Origin: Bradyrhizobium semiaridum
Lineage (GTDB): Bacteria > Pseudomonadota > Alphaproteobacteria > Rhizobiales > Xanthobacteraceae
Assembly: GCF_020329505.1 (NCBI RefSeq)
Contig: NZ_JAGKJJ010000021.1
Coordinates: forward strand, 45,909-109,908
Reading direction: 5' to 3'
Length of the DNA: 64,000 nucleotides
Position 1 is the stretch's first letter. Every line of letters starts with the position of its first letter. Positions 54,602 through 62,643 of the stretch are shown piece after piece. The position numbers and the translations under genes were made by a program. Below the pieces are notes generated by a model. The model saw only the letters and a program-made list of their open reading frames with translations. It was not told the DNA's origin and did not search any database.

Positions 54602-54720
54602 CGTCGTCCCTGCGAAGGCAGGGATCCATAACCACAGGCGGCAGTTAGTTTCCCGATCTCTTGCACCATCATTCCAGCGAAAGGCCGCGCCGGATCGGTC
54701 CCGGCTTTTCGCCGGGACGG
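54602..54720. repeat. Degenerate palindromic repeat between cobS and cobT (family B, copy 3)
   Basis: CGTCGTCCCTGCGAAGGCAG at one end and TCCCGGCTTTTCGCCGGGAC at the other; the hairpins are individually intact but the arms have diverged. Confidence 0.7.
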
Positions 54721-54726
54721 CCACGA

Positions 54727-55725
54727 CTAGGACAACGCCACGTTGACCGAGGATTCGGCCAGCTCGACGTTGAAACACCGCTGATAGAACTCGGCGACCA
54801 GCGGCCGCTCCAGTTCGTCGCACTTGTTGAGGAAGGTGACGCGGAACGCGAAGCCGATGTCGTTGAAGATGTCGGCGTTCTCCGCCCAGGTGATCACCGT
54901 GCGCGGGCTCATCACCGTCGACAGGTCGCCGTTGGCGAAGGCGTTGCGGGTCAGGTCGGCCAGCCGCACCATCTTGTTGACGATGTCCTTGCCTTCTGAC
55001 GTGCGGTAGTGCTTGGCCTTGGCGAGCACGATCTCCACTTCCTCGTCATGGGCAAGGTAGTTCAGCGTGGTGACGATCGACCAGCGGTCCATCTGGCCCT
55101 GGTTGATCTGCTGCGTGCCGTGATAGAGGCCCGAAGTGTCGCCGAGGCCGACCGTGTTGGCGGTCGCGAACAGGCGGAACGACGGATGCGGCTTGATCAC
55201 CTTGTTTTGGTCGAGAAGCGTCAGGCGGCCGGAGACTTCCAGCACGCGCTGGATCACGAACATCACGTCCGGACGGCCGGCGTCGTACTCGTCGAACACC
55301 AGCGCGATGTTGTGCTGCAGCGCCCAGGGCAGGATGCCGTCACGGAATTCGGTGACCTGCTTGCCATCCTTGACGACGATGGCGTCCTTGCCGACGAGGT
55401 CGATACGGCTGATGTGGCTGTCGAGGTTGACGCGCACGCAGGGCCAGTTGAGGCGGGCCGCGACCTGTTCGATGTGGGTCGACTTGCCGGTGCCGTGGTA
55501 GCCGGTGACCATCACGCGGCGGTTCTTTGCGAAGCCGGCGAGGATCGCGAGCGTGGTGGCGCGGTCGAAGCGGTAGTCGGTGTCGACCTCCGGCACATGC
55601 GGATCGACTTCCGAATAGGCCGGAACTTCCAGATCGCTATCGATCCCGAAGACCTGCCGGACCGACACCTTCATGTCGGGCAAGCCGACGGGTTCTTGCT
55701 GTTTGGTCTGGACGGCGGTCGTCAT
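54727..55725 (-). CDS. cobS: Cobaltochelatase subunit CobS
   Basis: A 332-residue AAA+ ATPase, exactly the usual CobS length. Walker A is GYHGTGKSTHIEQ, Walker B is LVFDEYDAG, with sensor region LFATANTVGLGDTSGLYHGT. The N-terminus VRQVFGIDSDLEVPAYSEVD is characteristic of CobS. It forms the hexameric motor paired with CobT. A repeat of about 120 bases separates it from cobT. No cobalamin riboswitch was seen upstream. Confidence 0.96.
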   Translation of the reverse strand: MTTAVQTKQQEPVGLPDMKVSVRQVFGIDSDLEVPAYSEVDPHVPEVDTDYRFDRATTLAILAGFAKNRRVMVTGYHGTGKSTHIEQVAARLNWPCVRVNLDSHISRIDLVGKDAIVVKDGKQVTEFRDGILPWALQHNIALVFDEYDAGRPDVMFVIQRVLEVSGRLTLLDQNKVIKPHPSFRLFATANTVGLGDTSGLYHGTQQINQGQMDRWSIVTTLNYLAHDEEVEIVLAKAKHYRTSEGKDIVNKMVRLADLTRNAFANGDLSTVMSPRTVITWAENADIFNDIGFAFRVTFLNKCDELERPLVAEFYQRCFNVELAESSVNVALS

Positions 55726-56018
55726 TCATCCTCCGAGGTCCCGGGCAATCCCGAAACCAGATTAATCGTTTGGCTGCGGATGGGGTGCTACGCACAAGCC
55801 TAGCAGAGAGCATCGACCGGCAGAAGCCCGCGGGGAAATCAAAGTTCCGTTGTTGTATCATAAAGATAGTAACGGAAAGCAGTTTTTGGAAGGCTGCTCT
55901 GCGAATCCCGCCGTACTTTTACCGCAGCGCAAGGGCACGGCCCGGCTGGGCACTTTTCGCTTCCGCAGGGGTTTGTTAGCTCTCACACCCCGGCCCGTCG
56001 CCGCAGCAAGGGATTTTT

Positions 56019-56681
56019 GTGACTTCTTTCCTTGACCCGTTCATCGCCTTCGTTTCGGCCCATGCCTGGCTCGCCTATCTGACGCTGTTCCTCGCCGCCT
56101 TGCTGGAAGCCGTCCCGGTGGTCGGCTCGCTGGTGCCCGGCTCGACCATCATCCTGGCGCTCAGCGCGCTGGTGCCCGGCGGGGAATTGAAGCTGTGGCC
56201 CGTGCTCGCCGCCGCAGCCGCTGGCGCACTGCTCGGCGACGGCACCGCCTATCTGATCGGCTATCGCAGCCAGCGCGAAATCCTGTCGAATTGGCCGCTC
56301 TCCAACTATCCGCGCGTCGTTACGCAGAGCGAGGCGTTCTTCCAGCGCTGGGGCGTGTTGGCGGTGTTCTTCGCCCGCTTCGTGCCGCCGATCCGCGCTT
56401 TCGTGCCGATCACGGCCGGCGCGCTCGACATGCCGCCGTCACGCTTCTACGCCGTCAACATCCCCGCGATCCTGCTGTGGGCGCCGGCGCATGTGCTGCC
56501 CGGCGTGCTCGCCGTCACCGCACTGCACGACTACGCCGGGCTGCCGCACCACGTGCATATCGGCAAGAATATCTGGATCATCGCGGTCGTCGGCGGCGCG
56601 TTGATCATCGCGGTCGCGATCAAGATCATCCGTCACCGAAACGGCCGCAGCCAGGTCGAGCCGGCAACACCGGCAAGATAG
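56019..56681 (+). CDS. DedA-family membrane protein
   Basis: A 220-residue membrane protein of the DedA/VTT superfamily. Visible motifs: LEAVPVVGSLVPGSTIILALSAL, the glycine-rich GALLGDGTAYLIGYR, and the conserved FFARFVPPIRAFVPITAGALDMP with functional arginines. DedA proteins act in lipid carrier (undecaprenyl phosphate) or phospholipid scrambling and membrane homeostasis. The start is GTG with AAGGGA upstream. Its TAG abuts the stop of the convergent citrate-synthase-like gene with no gap. Confidence 0.9.
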   Translation: MTSFLDPFIAFVSAHAWLAYLTLFLAALLEAVPVVGSLVPGSTIILALSALVPGGELKLWPVLAAAAAGALLGDGTAYLIGYRSQREILSNWPLSNYPRVVTQSEAFFQRWGVLAVFFARFVPPIRAFVPITAGALDMPPSRFYAVNIPAILLWAPAHVLPGVLAVTALHDYAGLPHHVHIGKNIWIIAVVGGALIIAVAIKIIRHRNGRSQVEPATPAR

Positions 56682-57905
56682 TCAGAGACTGTTGGTGGTG
56701 CCGCTGCGCCCAGGCGCCGGACCGACATAGCGCGCGCGGGGCCGGATCAGCTTGCCGAGTTGCAGCTGCTCGCTGGCATGGGCGATCCAGCCGACGCTGC
56801 GAGCCATCGCGAACAGCGCAAGCTCGCTGCCGGCGGGCATCCGCAGCGCGTGCACCAGCACGGCAAGCGCGTAGTCGATGTTGACGAATTCGCCGGTCGC
56901 CTCCGCGATCCGCTCCGGCACCTCGCGGGTGAATTTGCGCGGCGCACCGGCACGGCTCAGCGCCTCGAGCAGCGAGATCGCGCGCGGATCGCCCTTCTTG
57001 TAGACACCATGGCCGAAGCCGGCAAAACGCTCGCCGAGCGCGACGCGCTCGCGGATCACGGGGGCGACGTCGTTGTCGACCATGGTCTTGACCAGCCGCG
57101 AGGCGAGCACGCCGGCACCGCCATGCATCGGCCCCTTCAGCGCGACGAGGCCCGCGATCACCGCGTCGTAGAGATTGAGACCGGTCGATGCCGCGCAGCG
57201 CGCCGTGAAGGTCGAAGCGTTGAGTTCATGGTCGGCAAGCAGCACCAGCGCACGGCGGATCAGGTCTGGCGCATGCTTGTTGTCGGGCGTCCAGACCCGC
57301 GCCACCTGCTGATGCAGCGGCGCGGCCGATGGTACAGCGTTCAGCATGGTCGCCACCAGCAGACGCAGGATCCGGCCGCCGACCATCGCGCGGCCGTCCG
57401 GCGCGCGGGTGAAGGCGCCGGGATCGGCGCTGGATGCGAGCGCCAGCACCGCGACCGTCCGCTCGATCGGTTGCGCGCGCCGTGCGGCGTCCGCGATCGC
57501 GCGCATCTCATCCGAGACATGAGGGCAGTTGTCGGGCGCGAACGGATCGACCTCGGTGACGTCCCACAGCAGCGTCGCGGTGTGCTCCAGCGTGTCGCGC
57601 TCGGCGAGGTCGACGCAGTTCACGCCGCGATAGATCGGGCCCTGCTCGGTGATGGTCGCGATCGCCGAATCCATCACCGGCAGGTCGGCATCGAAATTGC
57701 GGAAGCCGCGCGGCTCCGGCGACGGGACGCGGCGCTCCTTCAATCCCCTGATGTCCTCGGCGCGGTAGCGGTGGCTGCGCGAATCCGGCGACGGCTCGGA
57801 GCGGATCAGTCCCCGGCTGACATAGGCATAGAGCGTCGCCGGCGAGATCGCGAGCTCGGCGGCGGCTTCCCGGGCGGAGAGGTAGAGCTCGGCGGATTTT
57901 TTCAT
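56682..57905 (-). CDS. Citrate-synthase-family protein fused to an N-terminal MerR-type HTH domain
   Basis: 407 residues. Residues 5-60 are a MerR/excisionase-type DNA-binding module: LYLSAREAAAELAISPATLYAYVSRGLIRSE...RYRAEDI. From about 65 onward is a citrate synthase fold with all three catalytic regions intact: DHELNASTFTAR (His), GPMHGGAG, GFGHGVYKKGDPR (His) and NIDYALAVL (Asp). It may be an enzyme that also binds DNA, or a regulator using the synthase fold as an acetyl-CoA/oxaloacetate sensor. It is divergent from a second citrate synthase gene; a palindrome lies two bases upstream of its start codon. Confidence 0.87.
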   Translation of the reverse strand: MKKSAELYLSAREAAAELAISPATLYAYVSRGLIRSEPSPDSRSHRYRAEDIRGLKERRVPSPEPRGFRNFDADLPVMDSAIATITEQGPIYRGVNCVDLAERDTLEHTATLLWDVTEVDPFAPDNCPHVSDEMRAIADAARRAQPIERTVAVLALASSADPGAFTRAPDGRAMVGGRILRLLVATMLNAVPSAAPLHQQVARVWTPDNKHAPDLIRRALVLLADHELNASTFTARCAASTGLNLYDAVIAGLVALKGPMHGGAGVLASRLVKTMVDNDVAPVIRERVALGERFAGFGHGVYKKGDPRAISLLEALSRAGAPRKFTREVPERIAEATGEFVNIDYALAVLVHALRMPAGSELALFAMARSVGWIAHASEQLQLGKLIRPRARYVGPAPGRSGTTNSL

Positions 57906-57906
57906 A

Positions 57907-57923
57907 TTGATTTATATAATCAA
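57907..57923. promoter_or_regulatory. Perfect palindrome between the two citrate synthase-family genes
   Basis: TTGATT-TATAT-AATCAA, a 6-5-6 perfect dyad, lies just upstream of the HTH-fusion start. A ten-base palindrome ATTGATCAAT follows at 57925-57934, reusing the TTGAT half-site. A likely autoregulatory operator for the MerR-type domain. Confidence 0.6.
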
Positions 57924-57982
57924 GATTGATCAATGCGTCGAGAGGCCTGACCTTGAGCTGGATGAAGCAAGGAGATCGGGCC

Positions 57983-59077
57983 ATGAATATGCATCTCACC
58001 AAGAGCCAGATCGGTCTGGACGGCATCCCCGCCGCCGAGACCGTGTTGAGTCACGTCGACGGCGAGCGCGGCGAGCTGATCATCGGCGGCGAGCACGTTG
58101 CCAACCTCGCCGGCAAGTCGAGCTTCGAGGGCGTCACCGCGCGGCTGTGGAACGGCGCCACCGGCAAGGCGCTGAACGAGGCCAATGTCCGCGCCAGCCT
58201 AGGCGCGGCCCGCGAGCGCGCCTTCGCGCGCCTGCCGGACCTGCTGCCGGCGACGCGCGGCATGTCGATCGTCGACGGCTTTCGCGCCGCCATCGCAGGT
58301 CTGCGCGGGGAGAGCGGGCTGGAGCACGAGGCGACCATCGTGGGCGCCTTCCCGGTGATCGCCGGCGCCCTGGTGCAGCGCGCGAAGGGCAGCGATCCGA
58401 TCGCGCCCGACCCGAACGTCGGCCACGCCACCGACACGCTGCGGATGCTGCTCGGCCGCACGATCGCGCCGCGCGAGGCCACCGCGCTCAATGCTTATTT
58501 GGTCACCGTCTGCGACCACGGCATGAACGCTTCGACCTTCACCACGCGGGTGATCGCCTCGACGCAGGCCGACCTGTTCGCGGCGATCACCGGCGGCTAT
58601 TGCGCGCTGACCGGTCCGCTGCACGGCGGTGCACCGGAGCCGGTGCTGGAGATGCTGGACGCGATCGGCACGCGCGAGCGGATCAAGCCGTGGGTCGACG
58701 ATGCGCTGGCACGCGGCGAGCGGCTGATGGGCTTCGGCCACAGGGTGTATCGCGTGCGCGATCCACGCGCCGACGTGCTGAAGGCCGCGATCGAGCGGCT
58801 GGCGGCCGACGGCGCCGACCTGCCCTTCGCCGGCGAGGTCGAGGCCTATATCCGCCAGGCGCTGCGCAAGAAGAATCCGGAGCGGCCGCTCGAGACCAAT
58901 GTCGAGTTCTTCACCGCGATCCTGCTCGACGCGCTGGAAATCCCGCGGCAGGCCTTCACGCCGATCTTCGCCGTCGCCCGCGCCGCCGGCTGGACCGCGC
59001 ACGCCCTCGAGCATCGCCGCACCGGACGATTGATCCGGCCGAGTTCGTCCTACGCGGGCGCAATGCCGAAGGGCTGA
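57983..59077 (+). CDS. Citrate synthase-family protein (citrate/methylcitrate synthase)
   Basis: A 364-residue synthase starting at an ATG behind GGAG. Catalytic regions: CDHGMNASTFTTR, ALTGPLHGGAPEP, GFGHRVYRVRDPRADVL and LETNVEFFTAILL. The usual catalytic Asp of the last motif is Glu here, a substitution I believe occurs in some bacterial members. It condenses an acyl-CoA (acetyl or propionyl) with oxaloacetate. It is probably not the main TCA enzyme, which in these bacteria is a longer protein. The divergent HTH-citrate synthase fusion likely controls it. Confidence 0.86.
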   Translation: MNMHLTKSQIGLDGIPAAETVLSHVDGERGELIIGGEHVANLAGKSSFEGVTARLWNGATGKALNEANVRASLGAARERAFARLPDLLPATRGMSIVDGFRAAIAGLRGESGLEHEATIVGAFPVIAGALVQRAKGSDPIAPDPNVGHATDTLRMLLGRTIAPREATALNAYLVTVCDHGMNASTFTTRVIASTQADLFAAITGGYCALTGPLHGGAPEPVLEMLDAIGTRERIKPWVDDALARGERLMGFGHRVYRVRDPRADVLKAAIERLAADGADLPFAGEVEAYIRQALRKKNPERPLETNVEFFTAILLDALEIPRQAFTPIFAVARAAGWTAHALEHRRTGRLIRPSSSYAGAMPKG

Positions 59078-59092
59078 GGAAGAGCGCGCCGC

Positions 59093-59247
59093 AACCTCTC
59101 TCCCTTCTCCCTTTGTGGGAGAAGGTGGCGCGCCGGATGAGGGGTTGTCACCGCTTGCTCGAAACGGGGAAGACGGACTCGCGGAGAGATACCCTCACCG
59201 GATCGCACTGGCATGCGATCCGGCCTCTCCCACAACGGGGAGAGGCG
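59093..59247. repeat. Composite palindromic repeat (family C, copy 6)
   Basis: Starts AACCTCTCTCCCTTCTCCCT and ends CCTCTCCCACAACGGGGAGAGG, with GGATCGCA / TGCGATCC inside. Confidence 0.7.
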
Positions 59248-59276
59248 AAGCGGAGTATGCGCAGGCGTAAAGCGGT

Positions 59277-59918
59277 TTACGCCTCGCGCACTACGGTCTT
59301 CAGGTAATTATACGCCTTGATGATCTCGATCAGGCGATCCTCGGTGGAGCGATCGCCGCCATTGGCGTCGGGGTGGTGCTGCTTGACCAGCGCCTTGTAC
59401 TTGGCCTTGACGTCTTCCAGCGTCGACCCGGCAGCGAGGCCCATCACTTGCAGGGCCTTGCGCTCGGCATTCATCACCTTGCGCGTTTCCGGCTTGGCCT
59501 GCTCTGCGCCACCCGGGCCGGGCCGCCAGCGACCGCGGCCATTGAGCTCGGAGAACATGTGGAACGGATCATGCGCGGCGTCGAAGCCGCCCTCGTCCTT
59601 CTTGCCGCTGTTGGCGCCCATCTTCCAGGTCGGCCGATGGCCGGTCAGCGCATCCTTCTGGTAGCGCGCGACATCGTCCGGATTCATGCCCTGGAAGAAA
59701 TTGTAGGACTGATTGTACTCGCGGACGTGATCGAGGCAGAAGTGCCAATACTCGCGCGAGTTCTCACGGCCTTTCGGGGCGCGGTGCGCGCCCTTGTTCT
59801 GGCAACCCGCCCACTCGCAGGCAACCGCCTGCTCGCCGGCCTGCGCCTGGCGCTTCGCACTCACCTTGGTCGGCTTGATGCGAATGGAGTCGAAGAATTT
59901 GGATGAATCGATCGGCAT
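59277..59918 (-). CDS. J-domain (DnaJ-like) protein
   Basis: About 213 residues, with the J domain at the C-terminus (ALQVMGLAAGSTLEDVKAKY, then KALVKQHHPDANGGDRS with the HPD motif). The N-terminal part has cysteines and histidines (CEWAGCQNKGAHRAP, HFCLDHVREYN) like a zinc-binding module. It would stimulate a DnaK-type chaperone with an unknown client. The ATG at 59918 opens the conserved MPIDSSKFFDSIRIKP. Divergent from bolA; I recall DnaJ-like, bolA, cobS and cobT as neighbours in many alphaproteobacteria, here split by the citrate-synthase/DedA block. Confidence 0.87.
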   Translation of the reverse strand: MPIDSSKFFDSIRIKPTKVSAKRQAQAGEQAVACEWAGCQNKGAHRAPKGRENSREYWHFCLDHVREYNQSYNFFQGMNPDDVARYQKDALTGHRPTWKMGANSGKKDEGGFDAAHDPFHMFSELNGRGRWRPGPGGAEQAKPETRKVMNAERKALQVMGLAAGSTLEDVKAKYKALVKQHHPDANGGDRSTEDRLIEIIKAYNYLKTVVREA

Positions 59919-60027
59919 GCTGTCTTTGACTACGCAATGCACAATTCTTCAAGTCTTGACATTGCGCAGACCTCGTTTCCCGCTAGCACCATTGACGAAA
60001 AGCCGTCGCGAACCTAACTCCGCCGCC

Positions 60028-60318
60028 ATGAGCACCAAGGACGTTATCATAAACAAGTTGCGTGAAGCTTTCTTGCCGGAAAGCCTCGACGTGGTCGATG
60101 AGTCACATCTGCATGAGGGCCACGCCGGCCACAGGCCAGGCGGCGAGACGCATTTCCGAGTATATATTGTATCTCCGGCCTTCGAAGGGAAGAGCCGGAT
60201 CGACCGCCATCGCATGATAAATGCGACACTGGCGCCGGAACTTGCCGGCTCGGTGCACGCGCTGGCGCTGCATGCACACGCTCCCGGGGAAAGCCGCGCT
60301 AGCGCCCGCTTGCCTTGA
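60028..60318 (+). CDS. BolA-family protein
   Basis: A 96-residue protein starting MSTKDVIINKLREAFLPESL, followed by VVDESHLHEGHAGHRPGGETHFRVYIVSPAF and the RHRMINATLAPEL helix. The conserved His residues in the central loop bind Fe-S clusters with monothiol glutaredoxins. BolA proteins function in iron homeostasis and stress morphology. The ATG at 60028 is where homology begins; the frame upstream is not coding. Confidence 0.93.
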   Translation: MSTKDVIINKLREAFLPESLDVVDESHLHEGHAGHRPGGETHFRVYIVSPAFEGKSRIDRHRMINATLAPELAGSVHALALHAHAPGESRASARLP

Positions 60319-60424
60319 GACGCCGCCGGTTTTCATCTATCCATGATGGAGACTTGCGGCGATCGACCTGCTCCAGAACTGAACAGGGTATCACGGACCG
60401 CATCGACATCGATTGGAGGGGCCG

Positions 60425-60877
60425 TTGACGATCCCTTGCAGGAAGCGCTTCCGGTCGATTGCAGCGATTGCCGGCCTCGTCATGATCACCGCGACGCGCC
60501 CGGCCGCCGCGCTGGACATGCCAAGCCCATTCGTCCAGGAGGTGTTGATCAAGAGCATCCTGATCTCACTCAATGACGCCGTGGCGGCCAACAATTTCAC
60601 TGTATTCCACGCCAAGATATCAAAGCCGTTCCGCGACCAGTTTCCGCCGGACAAGTTGCAGGCGATCTTCAAGGACCTGGTCGACAAGCACGCGGTATTC
60701 GATGCAGTCGTGGCCAAGCCGATCATTGCCGACGAGGACGCCAGGATCGACGACAAGGGCGTGCTGCGGCTGAAGAGCCATTTTGACACTTCGCCCAAGC
60801 AGGTGAAGTATCAGCTCGGCTTCGTTCCGTCCGAGGGCGCGTGGAAGCTCTCGGGCATTTCAATCGATATCGAGTGA
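60425..60877 (+). CDS. Exported hypothetical protein (150 aa)
   Basis: Starts at a TTG (60425) behind a good GGAGG; the TTG at 60413 overlaps that site and is less likely. A signal peptide (CRKRFRSIAAIAGLVMITAT, cleavage near PAAA) precedes a small alpha+beta domain: LISLNDAVAANNFTVFHAKI, FPPDKLQAIFKDLVDK, ending LGFVPSEGAWKLSGISIDI. This has the look of an NTF2-like periplasmic domain, but I cannot name the family. Confidence 0.7.
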   Translation: MTIPCRKRFRSIAAIAGLVMITATRPAAALDMPSPFVQEVLIKSILISLNDAVAANNFTVFHAKISKPFRDQFPPDKLQAIFKDLVDKHAVFDAVVAKPIIADEDARIDDKGVLRLKSHFDTSPKQVKYQLGFVPSEGAWKLSGISIDIE

Positions 60878-60890
60878 AGGGCGCATCGGC

Positions 60891-61178
60891 ATGTCGGAGG
60901 TGAGATGCGCCACCCACGGCCTTCAGCAAGCGACCTTCGTATGTCAGCACATCGCTGACGGGCTGCTGACGCGCAATCGGGTCGGATTTTTCTGGACCGA
61001 CGAGACTCCCGAAAACCCGCGCCCCGATGCCTGGTGTTCAGCCTGTAACGACAGGGTCCAGGCGACGAATGGCGACTGGATTGGCGAGGCTTTGGCGCAT
61101 CTTGAGGTCAAGACCCTGTGCGGCGCCTGCTACGACATGGCCAAGGTTTTCCATACAGGTGACAATCCCTGGTCCTAG
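60891..61178 (+). CDS. Small cysteine-rich protein (95 aa), probable zinc ribbon
   Basis: Begins MSEVRCATHGLQQATFVCQH and contains WCSACNDRV and LCGACYDMAKV. Three pairs of Cys/His ligands could bind one or two zinc ions. No membrane segment; cytoplasmic. It starts 13 bases after the previous gene, so likely co-transcribed. Unknown function. Confidence 0.72.
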   Translation: MSEVRCATHGLQQATFVCQHIADGLLTRNRVGFFWTDETPENPRPDAWCSACNDRVQATNGDWIGEALAHLEVKTLCGACYDMAKVFHTGDNPWS

Positions 61179-61302
61179 AGCATGATCCAGAAAAGTGCGA
61201 AGCGGTTTCCCTCGCGACAAGCGCGAAGCGCTTGCGCGGAGATCACATTCAAACAAAGAGCTAAAGCGCGATGACGATTCAACCAACCTCATCGCGCTTT
61301 AG
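61176..61302. repeat. Family F-like sequence with a 14-base-stem hairpin
   Basis: The first half (AGAGCATGATCCAGAAAAGT...GAAGCGGTTTCC) is related to the family F repeats. It ends in a perfect hairpin, CTAAAGCGCGATGA / TCATCGCGCTTTAG at 61261-61302 with a 14-base loop, which may end transcription of the convergent genes on both sides. Confidence 0.6.
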
Positions 61303-61319
61303 ACCGCGCGGGATCCGTT

Positions 61320-62627
61320 TCAGAACGCCGTTCCCGCGCGCTTCGGCTTCTTCTCGTCGGGCTCGGACTCGCGCGGCACCGCGACGATGCGCAGCGCGGT
61401 GATGCGGTTGCGCTCGCGGCGGAGGACGCGGAAGCGGAAGCCGTGGAAGGTGAAGCTCTGGCCGCGCTCGGGGATCGAGCGCGCCTCGTGGATCACGAGG
61501 CCGGCGACCGTGGTCGCCTCCTCGTCCGGCAGGTGCCAGTCCATCGCGCGGTTGAGATCGCGGATCGGCACCGAGCCGTCGACCACGACCGAGCCATCCG
61601 GTTGGGCGCGCACCCCGGCGACGACGACGTCGTGCTCGTCGGAAATGTCGCCGACGATCTCCTCCAGGATGTCCTCCAGCGTCACCATGCCCTCGACCTC
61701 GCCATACTCGTCGACGACCAGGGCGAAGTGGGTCTTGCGGCGGCGGAACGCCTTGAGCTGCTCGGAGACCGGGCGCATCTCCGGCACGAACCACGGCGGC
61801 AGCGCGATCGACGACGCATCGATCGTCGACATGTCGCCGTCATTGGCGCGCATCGCGCGCAGCAGGTCCTTGGCGTGCAGCACGCCGATGATGTTCTCCG
61901 GCTTCTCGCGCCACAGCGGAATGCGGGTGTACTCGCTCGCCAGCACCTCGCGCACCAGTTCCTCCGGCGGCAGGTCGGCATTGACCATGGTCATTTCGGT
62001 GCGGTGGACCATCACGTCGGAGACCTGCAATTCGCGCAGATCCAGCAGGCCGCCGAGCATGTCGCGGTCCTGCTTCTCGACCTTGCCCTCATGATGCAGC
62101 AGGTCGACCGCGCCGCGCAGGCGCTCGGTCGGCGACAGCACCGCCTGATGGGTGCCGACCTTGATGCCGAGCAGCTTCATCAGCGCCAGCACGATGGCCT
62201 CGATGATCGCGAGCAGCGGCCCGAGCAAAAGGATCGTCAGCCGCATCGGCCGCGCGACCAGCAGCGAGATGCGGTCCGGCGCGTTGATGGCGATGGTCTT
62301 GGGCAGCACTTCCGCGAACACCACGACCATCACGGTCATCACGGCGGTGGCGTAGAGCACGCCGACATCGCCGAACCAGGCGGTGAAGACGCCGGTCGCC
62401 AGCGCCGAGGCGCCGATATTGGCGATGTTGTTGCCGAGCAGCAGCGCGCCGATCATGCGCTCGCGCATGTTGATCAGCCTCGAGACGACGGTGGCGTCGC
62501 TATTCCCCTGCTTCGACAGCCGCAGCATGCTGGCGCGCGAGGCGCCGGTCAGCGCGGTTTCGCTTGCAGCGAAGAACGCGGAGACGAACAGGCAGAGCAG
62601 CACGATCGAGAAGGTGAACCAGCCCAC
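61320..62627 (-). CDS. Hemolysin-C/CNNM-type membrane protein with CBS pair and CorC domain
   Basis: A 435-residue protein: CNNM (DUF21) membrane domain with four helices (residues about 1-190: VSAFFAASETALTGASRASM, RMIGALLLGNNIANIGASAL), two CBS modules (LQVSDVMVHRTEMTMVNADL; VDEYGEVEGMVTLEDILEEIVG) and a CorC/HlyC C-terminal domain. Related proteins mediate Mg/Co efflux or homeostasis. Annotated often as hemolysin, but toxin activity is not implied. It lies 16 bases after aroB on the same strand. Confidence 0.92.
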   Translation of the reverse strand: MGWFTFSIVLLCLFVSAFFAASETALTGASRASMLRLSKQGNSDATVVSRLINMRERMIGALLLGNNIANIGASALATGVFTAWFGDVGVLYATAVMTVMVVVFAEVLPKTIAINAPDRISLLVARPMRLTILLLGPLLAIIEAIVLALMKLLGIKVGTHQAVLSPTERLRGAVDLLHHEGKVEKQDRDMLGGLLDLRELQVSDVMVHRTEMTMVNADLPPEELVREVLASEYTRIPLWREKPENIIGVLHAKDLLRAMRANDGDMSTIDASSIALPPWFVPEMRPVSEQLKAFRRRKTHFALVVDEYGEVEGMVTLEDILEEIVGDISDEHDVVVAGVRAQPDGSVVVDGSVPIRDLNRAMDWHLPDEEATTVAGLVIHEARSIPERGQSFTFHGFRFRVLRRERNRITALRIVAVPRESEPDEKKPKRAGTAF

Positions 62628-62643
62628 TGAGTTGATCCGTGGT

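Noticed and set aside
52695..54746. Open frame of 683 codons on the plus strand opposite cobT
   Set aside because: It is an antisense shadow of cobT, made open by GC-rich codons; its translation has no family features and cobT is unmistakable.
55726..56018. Possible cobalamin riboswitch upstream of cobS
   Set aside because: No B12-box-like conserved core was seen on the minus strand; the region looks like ordinary AT-richer promoter DNA.
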